From the IMG/VR virus record IMGVR_UViG_3300016457_001426, positions 1 to 27,108 of that record: a stretch of 27,108 nucleotides of DNA; one strand, 5' to 3'. Position 1 is the first letter of the stretch, and every line of letters begins with the position of its first letter. Made by a program: the position numbers and the translations under genes. The notes below the pieces were generated by a model, which saw only the letters and a list, made by a program, of their open reading frames with translations, was not told where the DNA came from and made no database searches. Shown in pieces: positions 8,092-12,750 of the stretch. The stretch is from a virus.

Positions 8092-8212
8092 TCTTCTTCC
8101 AAAACCAGATCAAATAAACAATTACATCGTTATAAGAGTTTATCCAAGGATAGTTTTCTTTGATAACAGAAATAATTTCAGAAAGCTGATCCTTAGTTTC
8201 TTTCTTTAGCAT
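8075..8212 (-). CDS. Small RHH-type DNA-binding protein
   Basis: 45 residues (MLKKETKDQLSEI ... INSYNDVIVYLIWFWKKN). The pattern 'K-K-E-T-K-D-Q-L' strand and helix, a turn, then S-Y-N-D-V-I plus a hydrophobic helix is the ribbon-helix-helix plan seen in archaeal and viral repressors. Its stop overlaps the ATPase start, so the two are co-translated. A TATA element lies about 40 nt upstream. It is a likely autorepressor of this operon or of the neighbouring control region. The short length is normal for RHH proteins. Confidence 0.65.
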   Translation of the reverse strand: MLKKETKDQLSEIISVIKENYPWINSYNDVIVYLIWFWKKNAKID

Positions 8213-8237
8213 TACAGGAGAAAACCTCTTTTCCATA

Positions 8238-8600
8238 AATATTATAAAAAAATATATAAGTTTTTAAAGGCCTTTTCAGCGAAATTTTGCCCCCAAAATT
8301 CTAAGGGTATTCGGCGATTCTCCGCATTCTATTAGGGGCAGGTCAAAACTTCAATCTTTATAACACTGTAATAATGGGTTATATAATAAAATATTATATA
8401 GTGATTAATTTTCGTGTAACACGATTTATATACTCGAGAATATATTCACCCTTAAAATTTTAAGAGTATAAGCCAAATAACCGCAAAATAGAGTTTTTCT
8501 TTTTTATTTTTATTATTAATAAAGTTTTAACAAAAAATATATAAGGGTATATAAAAATTTTTTAACGATATATACCTTTATAATTTTGGTGGGGAAGAGT
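8238..8600. other. AT-rich intergenic control region with dyads
   Basis: No gene is visible. The stretch has several perfect dyads: TATATAATA-AAA-TATTATATA (8380-8400), TCGTGT-A-ACACGA (8412-8424), CTTAAAATTTTAAG (8451-8464), and GGTATATA (8546-8553) facing TATATACC (8569-8576). The last pair also forms back-to-back TATA boxes. AT-rich DNA beside a palindromic GC-rich region and an ATPase gene is the usual setting of an origin of replication, but this is inference. Confidence 0.5.
8252..8261 (-). promoter_or_regulatory. TATA box for the RHH/ATPase operon
   Basis: On the minus strand this reads CTTATATATT. Start of transcription about 25 nt downstream would fall near 8230, leaving a short leader that contains a small hairpin (GAGG-TTTT-CCTC) before the ATG at 8212. 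Confidence 0.5.
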
Positions 8601-8717
8601 TCATTTCTTTTCAGTAATAAAATCACTTATTTTTACAGAATTGCCCTCTTGAAAGAATTCATTCAATTTCCTGTTCTTAAAAACTTCTCTCCAATTTACT
8701 GCCATAACTAATAACAT
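8601..8717 (-). CDS. Possible small protein, low confidence
   Basis: 38 residues from the ATG at 8717, or 34 from the ATG at 8705 (MAVNWREVFKNRKLNEFFQE...). Charged and helical. It lies just outside the left arm of the giant palindrome, on the strand that leads away from it, which mirrors the 44-residue gene at the right arm. No convincing ribosome-binding site or family, so it may be chance. Confidence 0.3.
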   Translation of the reverse strand: MLLVMAVNWREVFKNRKLNEFFQEGNSVKISDFITEKK

Positions 8718-8765
8718 CTTTAATATAAATAAAGAACTCTTCCTTCGTTAATAGTCGGTGTCCAT

Positions 8766-8975
8766 TTTCTCCCTCCTGCGTTTGGCGCCACTGCCAACTC
8801 CCTCCTGCTTGCGCCTGCTTCCCGCTGGGGACGACGCTGTTCCAGAGCGGACGGGTCGTCGTCCTCATCCGCCCCTCCTGTGTGCCTTCGCCGCCTCGCT
8901 GGCTCGCGCCGTCTCGCAAACGGCGCTGGCGCCTCATCTCCTGCCTTGCGCCTTCGTTTTCCTTCCAAGGAAAAC
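8766..8975 (-). ncRNA. Left-arm structured leader RNA (divergent copy)
   Basis: Read on the minus strand it starts at a GTTTTCCTT-CC-AAGGAAAAC hairpin (8956-8975) and passes through a GCGCCGT/ACGGCGC hairpin, GGATGAGG, a GTCCGCTCT/CAGCGTCGTCC segment and GGGAGTTGGCAG. It ends at GGAGGGAGAAAATGG, as the right arm does. In this copy the ATG opens only a five-codon frame (M-D-T-D-Y-stop), so the gene it once led appears lost or shifted. Confidence 0.5.
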
Positions 8976-9029
8976 ATAACTGTGTAACGGGAGGGTTACG
9001 GTCTTTTGCGGGCTTTCACTTGCGCTTCT

Positions 9030-9074
9030 CGAAAATTTGGACAGCAAATGTGTTTAGGTGAGTCCAAATTTTCG
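9030..9074. repeat. Central hairpin of the giant palindrome
   Basis: CGAAAATTTGGAC (9030-9042) and GTCCAAATTTTCG (9062-9074) are perfect complements around a 19-nt loop. This is the symmetry centre of the whole region and its only AT-rich part, suited to strand opening, protein binding or divergent transcription starts. Confidence 0.85.
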
Positions 9075-9175
9075 GAATGCTCGTGAAACCGCCCTGTGAA
9101 TATCTTGTGCTTCCCGCAAAATCCCGTCCGTTGCGATGTCTTCTCACGACACCACTCCCGTTTCCTGTGTATTGA

Positions 9176-9398
9176 GTTTTCCTTTCCAGGAAAACTTCGG
9201 CGCTTCGGCGTCGATGAGGCTGACACAGCGCCTTATTGCATCGACGGGCGCGTCGCCAGCTGCGGCAGGCGAAGCCCCGAGAGGGGCTAGGATGAGGCCT
9301 CCTCCCGACGTCCGCTCTTCCACAAGCGTCGTCCCATCCCCGCGTCCAGCAGGCGCGTCGCGGGAGTTGGCAGATAGGCGCCACTTGGAGGGGAGAAA
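9176..9398 (+). ncRNA. Right-arm structured GC-rich leader RNA
   Basis: The element starts at a GTTTTCCT-TTCC-AGGAAAAC hairpin (9176-9195). It shares ordered blocks with the left arm while paired segments differ: a GCGCC/GGCGC hairpin here replaces GCGCCGT/ACGGCGC there, and AGCCCC-GAGA-GGGGCT is an extra hairpin here. Conserved unpaired blocks with changing stems indicate selection on RNA structure. It ends in GGAGGGGAGAAAATG, the start of the next gene. No known RNA family was recognised. Confidence 0.55.
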
Positions 9399-9533
9399 AT
9401 GGCGGTGTACGTCGGCGAAATCCGGGTAAAGTGCAGTGAATTAGATGAAATTGAACGGCTAGTGAAATCCAAAGTTCCTTTGGATAACTGGCCAAAGCGG
9501 TTAATCAGAATCTTATCAGTGATGTTAGATTAA
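9399..9533 (+). CDS. Small accessory protein, paralogue 1
   Basis: 44 residues (MAVYVGEIRVKCSELDEIER...), starting at the ATG directly after GGAGGGGAGAAA. Its C-terminal part (V-x-C-x-x-L-D-E-I-E-R-L-V-K ... P-L-D-N-W-P-K-R-L-I-R-I-L) follows the same pattern as the genes at 9641 and 10144, so the three look like diverged copies. No known domain; predicted strand plus two helices. A T-tract follows the stop. Probably an early regulatory or host-takeover protein, but no function can be read. Confidence 0.6.
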   Translation: MAVYVGEIRVKCSELDEIERLVKSKVPLDNWPKRLIRILSVMLD

Positions 9534-9558
9534 AATTTTTGTTTTGTTTTTAGTTTTT

Positions 9559-9640
9559 ACGATAGAAGCCAGGCAGTTAGCCTGAGCTTCCGTCCCGTGG
9601 GGGTGAAAAGCCCTCTTGGGGTTTTGAAAGGTGATGTACC
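9559..9640 (+). ncRNA. Structured leader, copy 1 (CGATAG hairpin type)
   Basis: It begins after a T-tract with ACGATAG, then a hairpin GAAGC-CAGGC / GCCTG-a-GCTTC (9565-9590). The following CCGTCCC / GGGGG / GCCC / TTGGGG segment forms nested G-C pairs. It ends in GGTGATG before the ATG at 9641. It shares the TTTTT-[AC]CGATAG-hairpin entry with the elements at 10051 and 10707 but lacks their pseudoknot. Confidence 0.5.
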
Positions 9641-9775
9641 ATGAAATTCTTGTGCTACGAAGATGTTTGCATTCCTTGCACCATTGAAGATATCGAGACT
9701 GTAAGAATGAAACTCAGAAGAGCTATCGATCTTCTCCCAAGAGAAGTGGAGATTGCAAAGATTTTGCGATTATAA
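9641..9775 (+). CDS. Small Cys-containing protein, paralogue 2
   Basis: 44 residues. AAAGGTGATG, a full archaeal ribosome-binding site, precedes the ATG. The N-terminus carries C5, C10 and C13 (FLCYEDVCIPC), perhaps metal binding. The C-terminus I-E-D-I-E-T-V-R-M-K-L ... L-P-R-E-V-E-I-A-K-I-L matches the gene at 10144 (L-D-E-V-R-R-K-L ... D-R-E-V-E-I-A-R-I-F). Co-transcribed with the membrane protein 10 nt downstream. Function unknown. Confidence 0.65.
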   Translation: MKFLCYEDVCIPCTIEDIETVRMKLRRAIDLLPREVEIAKILRL

Positions 9776-9785
9776 GGTGGTGAAA

Positions 9786-10031
9786 ATGAGATTCGAAGAT
9801 GTGTTGTTTTGGCTCCTAACAGGATTGACAGTGTTCGTGATTGTAGCAGGCATTTCCTTGTCTTCCAATGAATCCCCGATCGAAGAGATCGAAGAAAGTG
9901 TTCAGGAAGATGCTTATTCAGTGACCGTTCAAGTCTTGCCAGAAGATCAGATTCCTGAGAACGCAACTTGCTATCCGGTCGAAGGCGAATACATGGTTTA
10001 TTGCTCGGATGGTAAGTTGTATATAGATTGA
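9786..10031 (+). CDS. Small single-pass membrane protein
   Basis: 81 residues from the ATG at 9786, chosen because GGTGGTG precedes it; an upstream in-frame TTG at 9753 overlaps the previous gene and is unlikely. Residues 5-25 (DVLFWLLTGLTVFVIVAGIS) form one transmembrane helix. They are followed by an acidic linker (ESPIEEIEESVQED) and a small beta domain with two cysteines (NATCYPVEGEYMVYCSDGK) that may form a disulphide outside the cell. No family recognised. Possibly superinfection exclusion or envelope-directed, but this is a guess from the topology. Confidence 0.65.
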   Translation: MRFEDVLFWLLTGLTVFVIVAGISLSSNESPIEEIEESVQEDAYSVTVQVLPEDQIPENATCYPVEGEYMVYCSDGKLYID

Positions 10032-10050
10032 TTTTCCATTTTAAGTTTTT

Positions 10051-10128
10051 CCGATAGAGGTTCAGCAAGTCTGAACCTCCGACCGCCGAATGGGCTTCCC
10101 TGGCGGTATAGAAGTTAGTTGGAAGCCC
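10051..10128 (+). ncRNA. Hairpin plus H-type pseudoknot RNA element, copy 2
   Basis: After a T-tract and CCGATAG comes a perfect 9-bp hairpin GAGGTTCAG/CTGAACCTC (10057-10079). Then CCGCC (10083-10087) pairs with GGCGG (10102-10106), while GGGCTTCC in its loop (10092-10099) pairs with GGAAGCCC (10121-10128), which makes an H-type pseudoknot. The segment 10098-10122 is identical to 10753-10777 in the second copy. It leads into the gene at 10144. No known riboswitch class was recognised. Confidence 0.75.
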
Positions 10129-10143
10129 AAGAAAGAAGTTAGA

Positions 10144-10326
10144 ATGTTCGAAGAATACGATAGATGGTTGGAAGAAGTCACAGAAGCAAAGATAGAAAGA
10201 AATCCAGATGGAACTTATGCGGTTTTCGTTCCCAAAGACGAATTGGATGAAGTAAGAAGAAAATTGAAAAAGAACCTCCCCCTTACAGATAGGGAGGTCG
10301 AGATAGCAAGAATCTTTGAACTATGA
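10144..10326 (+). CDS. Small protein, paralogue 3
   Basis: 60 residues from the ATG at 10144. An in-frame ATG at 10090 lies inside the pseudoknot and is rejected as a start. The C-terminal module (DELDEVRRKLKKNL ... DREVEIARIFEL) is shared with the gene at 9641 and more weakly with 9399. The N-terminal half (FEEYDRWLEEVTEAKIER, then GTYAVFVPKDEL) is its own. Unlike its neighbours it has no GGTGAT site, only AGAAAGAAG. Its stop overlaps the SWIM protein start (ATGA), so the two are coupled. Confidence 0.65.
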   Translation: MFEEYDRWLEEVTEAKIERNPDGTYAVFVPKDELDEVRRKLKKNLPLTDREVEIARIFEL

Positions 10327-10679
10327 AGATCTACAATTCGGTTAATCCGGAATTCCGGGTTAACCTCCCTCGGGTTCAGTTCTTCAGCGATAATCCAGTG
10401 TTCAATCAGAAAGTTTTAGAAAGACTTGCTAGAAGCCTGCTCCTAAAAGGTAGGCCCAGGAGGATTATTTCAACTCCTGGGTCAGATACTTATTATGTCA
10501 GAGGTTCGAGAGGTATCAGATATGAAGTTGTTCTAGGAAAGGCAGAAAGAAGAGGTTACTGCACTTGCCCAGACTTCCAGAGAAATCTGAGAATTGCAGA
10601 AGAAAAAGGATATGACAGCGTTCTTCCATGCAAGCATATATTGAAGATTTTGGCATATAGAAGAGCAACAAGAAAATAA
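10323..10679 (+). CDS. SWIM zinc-finger protein
   Basis: 118 residues. The C-terminal part has the SWIM signature C-x-C-x(n)-C-x-H: YCTCPDFQ ... LPCKHILKIL, preceded by the usual strand (YYVRGSRGIRYEVVLGKAERRG). The long spacer between CxC and CxH is typical of viral and plasmid SWIM proteins. The N-terminus (YNSVNPEFRVNL, VLERLARSLLLKG) resembles the short helical lead common in such proteins. SWIM domains bind nucleic acid or protein. Here it is coupled to paralogue 3 in the early module and followed by a T-tract. Confidence 0.85.
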   Translation: MKIYNSVNPEFRVNLPRVQFFSDNPVFNQKVLERLARSLLLKGRPRRIISTPGSDTYYVRGSRGIRYEVVLGKAERRGYCTCPDFQRNLRIAEEKGYDSVLPCKHILKILAYRRATRK

Positions 10680-10706
10680 GTTTTTAAGTTTTTTAAGTTT
10701 TTTTTC

Positions 10707-10783
10707 CGATAGGGAGTTCAGGTTTGAACTTCCCGGACCGCCGAGTGGGTTGCCCTGGCGGTATAGAAGTTAGTTGGCGACCC
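10707..10783 (+). ncRNA. Hairpin plus H-type pseudoknot RNA element, copy 3
   Basis: Same order as at 10051: T-tract, CCGATAG, hairpin GGGAGTTCA/TGAACTTCCC (10712-10734), CCGCC (10738-10742) with GGCGG (10757-10761), and GGGTTGCC (10747-10754) with GGCGACCC (10776-10783). Compared with the other copy, two stem-2 pairs change compensatorily (C-G to U-A, U-A to G-C) and one becomes U-G. GGTGATG of the next gene follows 11 nt later. Confidence 0.75.
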
Positions 10784-10804
10784 TTAAGAAGAAAGGTGAT
10801 GTAG

Positions 10805-10924
10805 ATGCCTAAATGTGCGCTTTGTGGTTATGAGATCAGTAAGGAAGAAGCGGAAAAGTATAATGGTTTGTGTGAGCAGTGCTGGATCGGTGAGGTAGAG
10901 AATCCAGAACACAGGGTTTGGTAG
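10805..10924 (+). CDS. 39-residue zinc-ribbon protein
   Basis: Starts at the ATG after AAAGGTGATGTAG. The sequence MPKCALCGYEISKEEAEKY followed by GLCEQCW gives two CxxC knuckles (C4/C7 and C23/C26) around a short helix-capable linker, a minimal zinc ribbon. It is followed one base later by the next gene. Probably a nucleic-acid or protein adaptor of the early module. Real by its strong ribosome-binding site and clear Cys pattern. Confidence 0.8.
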   Translation: MPKCALCGYEISKEEAEKYNGLCEQCWIGEVENPEHRVW

Positions 10925-10925
10925 T

Positions 10926-11264
10926 ATGATAAGCATAATAACTCTTACGGGAAAAATTGTAAAAGTAGATGAGATCGAAAGAGTAAGCACTGTTTCAGCA
11001 GATTTGATCAAGAAAAACAATCAGCAACTCATCGAACAATTGCAAGCCGTAGTTAAGTCAGATCACTATAATAAAGTAACAGTCAAAATAAATGAAGAAA
11101 CAAAACTCGTATGGGTAAATGATGAAGAAGCAAAGAGAATTGAAAAGATGATAAAGGAAGAGTATGAAGAGATCATTAAGCAAGCAATCGCTCAACAAAA
11201 CAGAATGATAGATGGCAGTGATGAAAGAGCGTTTCGGAAAGGTTTAGAGTTTGATTGGAGATGA
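10926..11264 (+). CDS. Small protein, unknown
   Basis: 112 residues. An N-terminal beta segment (ISIITLTGKIVKVDEIERVS) is followed by helices, a short beta hairpin (KVTVKINEETKLVWVNDEEA) and a long Glu/Lys-rich helix (KMIKEEYEEIIKQAIAQQNR). No motif. It follows the zinc-ribbon gene by 1 nt and overlaps the next gene, so it belongs to the same transcript led by the pseudoknot element. Confidence 0.65.
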   Translation: MISIITLTGKIVKVDEIERVSTVSADLIKKNNQQLIEQLQAVVKSDHYNKVTVKINEETKLVWVNDEEAKRIEKMIKEEYEEIIKQAIAQQNRMIDGSDERAFRKGLEFDWR

Positions 11265-11557
11265 CAAATATGAAATACATAGAAGTTTTCGAGTTAATGA
11301 AGAAAAAAGACAAAAGAATCTTAGAAGACAAAGATTTGTTCAGAAAATCGCAGCTTATAGATAAAATAATTGATCTAGTCATCAGAGAAAAAATAGCAAG
11401 CGAAGACAGAATTAGAAGGATGTTAGATAAAAAACAGAATTCAGCATACGAAAATAATAAAAGATATGCAGAACTCTACGAAATTGAGAAAGAAGTTTGT
11501 AGTGTTGCTAAAATGTTAGACAGTATCGACGAAATTGTATCTTCTTTTTCTTTTTAG
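11261..11557 (+). CDS. Small coiled-coil protein, unknown
   Basis: 98 residues from the ATG that overlaps the previous stop (ATGA at 11261); an in-frame ATG at 11270 is the alternative. Almost entirely helical and highly charged (KKDKRILEDKDLFRKSQLID, IASEDRIRRMLDKKQ), with one Cys near the end. It ends beside a T-tract (TCTTTTTCTTTTTAGTTTTTT). No family recognised. Confidence 0.65.
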   Translation: MTNMKYIEVFELMKKKDKRILEDKDLFRKSQLIDKIIDLVIREKIASEDRIRRMLDKKQNSAYENNKRYAELYEIEKEVCSVAKMLDSIDEIVSSFSF

Positions 11558-11568
11558 TTTTTTCCAAT

Positions 11569-11683
11569 CCCAAGAAGTCTCAGGCTTCTTGGGGGGAAGC
11601 GACTCACCGAACCTATGATTTTGGTTTGAAGATTGAAGATTGAAGACCAAAGGAGGTTCACTTTCCTTAAAAGGTGATGTATC
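11569..11683 (+). ncRNA. Structured leader with possible SD-sequestering stem
   Basis: A perfect 9-bp hairpin CCCAAGAAG/CTTCTTGGG (11569-11593) is followed by AGCGACTCACCGA (11598-11610). Then comes a two-part stem GAACCT/AGGTTC (11609-11614, 11654-11659) with TTTGGT/ACCAAA inside it (11620-11625, 11646-11651). TCACC (11604-11608) is complementary to GGTGA (11673-11677), the ribosome-binding site of the next gene, and would close the hairpin and hide it. The 13-nt motif recurs at 12191. Confidence 0.6.
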
Positions 11684-12070
11684 ATGTCTCAGGAAATAAA
11701 TATTTTCGCCAATAACACTTCAAAAATCAAAAAGATTTTAAGACAAAGATTTCCCAAAGCGACTTTCAGAATTAGAACTCAAAGTTTCTCAGGAGGTAAA
11801 TCGATAGATATTTATACAGATCTATTTAGAGAAATTGATCACAATAGGAAAAGAGAACTTGAACTCAAGTTACAGAATCAAGGATTAGACAGTGAAGAAT
11901 ACAAAGAACTTCAAAGAACAGAAAGAGACATTGCTTGGAACAGATCATTAGAAGGAAATATCAAGAAACTGCTAAAAGATTTCTGGTCAGTAGATTATGA
12001 TGAAATCACAGGCGAAGTTTTAAGTGGTGGTAATTGCTATTTATTTGTAGAACCTCTTTCAAGATTTTAA
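11684..12070 (+). CDS. LPD29-like small viral protein
   Basis: 128 residues. The N-terminal stretch SKIKKILRQRFPKATFRIRT ... SFSGGKSIDIYTD matches the 'large polyvalent protein' domain pattern found in phage and plasmid proteins (K..L...FP...F.V....YSGG.SI.V). That domain otherwise occurs as a module of anti-defence or transfer proteins injected with DNA. Here it stands alone with a helical insertion (KRELELKLQNQGLD) and a final strand (GGNCYLFVEPLSRF). The ribosome-binding site is GGTGATGTATC. Family call from motif memory; function unknown. Confidence 0.5.
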   Translation: MSQEINIFANNTSKIKKILRQRFPKATFRIRTQSFSGGKSIDIYTDLFREIDHNRKRELELKLQNQGLDSEEYKELQRTERDIAWNRSLEGNIKKLLKDFWSVDYDEITGEVLSGGNCYLFVEPLSRF

Positions 12071-12116
12071 TTTCACCCCCCTCTAGGTGGCGCCTGTCTT
12101 TCATTTTGTTCTTATC

Positions 12117-12159
12117 GGTCGCCCTGTTATCTTTGTTATTGGTTATCTATGTGGCGACC
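12117..12159. repeat. 7-bp inverted repeat beside a TATA box
   Basis: GGTCGCC (12117-12123) faces GGCGACC (12153-12159) across 29 nt. The right arm touches the TATA box at 12160, a position suited to a repressor or activator site, or to an end-of-transcript hairpin of the gene upstream. Confidence 0.55.
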
Positions 12160-12170
12160 TTATATAAATA
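12160..12170 (+). promoter_or_regulatory. TATA promoter of the 12191 leader
   Basis: TTATATAAATA is a near-consensus archaeal TATA box. A start about 25 nt from its centre falls close to 12190, exactly where the AGCGACTCACCGA leader begins. It also fits a leaderless start at the ATG at 12187. Confidence 0.65.
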
Positions 12171-12186
12171 CTCTTATTGTATAATT

Positions 12187-12258
12187 ATGCAGCGACTCAC
12201 CGAGCAATTGAAAGGATGGTTAATAGTCCTTGATGCTCTCTTGTTAAAAAAAAGGTGA
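12187..12258 (+). CDS. Possible 23-residue leader peptide (uORF)
   Basis: The ATG at 12187 is 22 nt after a TATA box and has the TAATTATG context of the leaderless late genes. The frame MQRLTEQLKGWLIVLDALLL ends with TGA at 12256-12258, inside GGTGATG of the next gene. If translated, the ribosome would unfold the leader and stop on the downstream ribosome-binding site. The same bases are also explained as structured RNA, so this is a low-confidence alternative. Confidence 0.35.
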   Translation: MQRLTEQLKGWLIVLDALLLKKR

Positions 12259-12264
12259 TGAAAT
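12191..12264 (+). ncRNA. Leader with AGCGACTCACCGA motif, second copy
   Basis: AGCGACTCACCGA (12191-12203) is followed by a hairpin GAGCA/TGCTC (12202-12206, 12234-12238) with AAGGA/TCCTT inside it, then an A-rich stretch and GGTGATG (12254-12260). TCACC (12197-12201) can pair with GGTGA (12254-12258). Apart from the shared 13-mer, the hairpin sequence differs completely from the copy at 11598 while the arrangement is the same. Confidence 0.6.
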
Positions 12265-12597
12265 ATGGATGAATCAACTTCGGCCTCAGCCATATACGGA
12301 GGAACTTTCCTCACAGGCAAGATGGCAAAGGAGATAGGTCTGGAAGGAGTTCAGAAAATTGCGAAAGTTGAGAAGATTTCCTTTACTAGAAAAGGAGAGG
12401 ATATCGAGCAGACAAAGATTGGCTTAACTTTTGAGAAATTTCCAGAATTTCAGTTATTGCTCAATAAGACAAATGCGAAAGTTATGATTACGAAATTTGG
12501 AGATGATTTTTCTAAATGGGAAGGCAAAGAGATCAAAGTTGTTATCAAAGAGACAGAAGTTTCAGGAGTTCCAACACCTGTTATTAGATTAGAATGA
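12265..12597 (+). CDS. Conserved-type small phage protein (OB-like)
   Basis: 110 residues. The central motif L-L-N-K-T-N-A-K-V-M-I-T-K-F-G-D-D-F-S-K-W followed by EGKEIKVVIKE and a final VIRL strand resembles a widespread phage family with LNKTN...GDD..WxGK, usually encoded near recombination or replication genes and thought to have an OB-like beta fold. The N-terminus (SASAIYGGTFLTGKMAKEIG) is Ser/Gly-rich. Its ribosome-binding site is GGTGATG inside the leader described above. Coupled by ATGA to the next gene. Confidence 0.6.
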   Translation: MDESTSASAIYGGTFLTGKMAKEIGLEGVQKIAKVEKISFTRKGEDIEQTKIGLTFEKFPEFQLLLNKTNAKVMITKFGDDFSKWEGKEIKVVIKETEVSGVPTPVIRLE

Positions 12598-12713
12598 ATG
12601 AAGAATATTCCAAGAAATTGGTGGAAGAGGCTATTAAAATTGTCAGGGAGTTACAGGATTATCAGAAAGAGGATAAGAAGAAAATTTTAAGGATTGCAAC
12701 AACTTTGCTTTGA
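12594..12713 (+). CDS. 39-residue helical protein
   Basis: Starts at an ATG overlapping the previous stop. The sequence MNEEYSKKLVEEAIKIVREL then QDYQKEDKKKILRIATTLL is two amphipathic helices, like many very small phage DNA-replication accessories of the 'L..L....R.RIL...' kind. A T-tract (TTTTCTTTTTTTTTT) follows, so the transcript of this gene pair probably ends here. Real by coupling; function unknown. Confidence 0.55.
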   Translation: MNEEYSKKLVEEAIKIVRELQDYQKEDKKKILRIATTLL

Positions 12714-12750
12714 TTCTGTTTTCTTTTTTTTTTATTATCCCCTAACAGCC

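Larger units (their letters stand above)
8757..9415. repeat. Giant GC-rich imperfect palindrome
   Basis: The reverse complement of about 9176-9415 aligns with 8757-8975 in many blocks: CCATTTTCTCCC (8762-8773) against GGGAGAAAATGG (9391-9402); GGCGCCA and TGCCAACTCCC against their mirror GGGAGTTGGCA; a shared CGTCGTCC/GAGCGGAC part; GATGAGG twice; and GTTTTCC...GGAAAAC at the inner ends. The centre is a further perfect arm pair at 9030-9042 and 9062-9074. GC content is far above the rest of the window. ORFs reading through it are by-products of the GC richness. Confidence 0.85.

Noticed and set aside
8677-9495. Several overlapping ORFs of 60-159 codons on both strands in the GC-rich region
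   Set aside because: They run through the inverted arms in conflicting frames, have Arg/Ala/Pro-rich content unlike all neighbouring proteins, and are long only because GC-rich DNA has few stops. The mirror-block conservation is explained by DNA or RNA structure.
10090-10143. Upstream ATG as start of paralogue 3
   Set aside because: It lies in the loop of the pseudoknot and would translate stem sequences conserved between two copies in front of unrelated genes. The ATG at 10144 is preferred.
10051-10783. Known riboswitch or self-cleaving ribozyme (fluoride, preQ1, HDV-like, hammerhead)
   Set aside because: Conserved core sequences of these classes that I can recall are not present. The pseudoknot order resembles none closely. 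A covariance search would be decisive.
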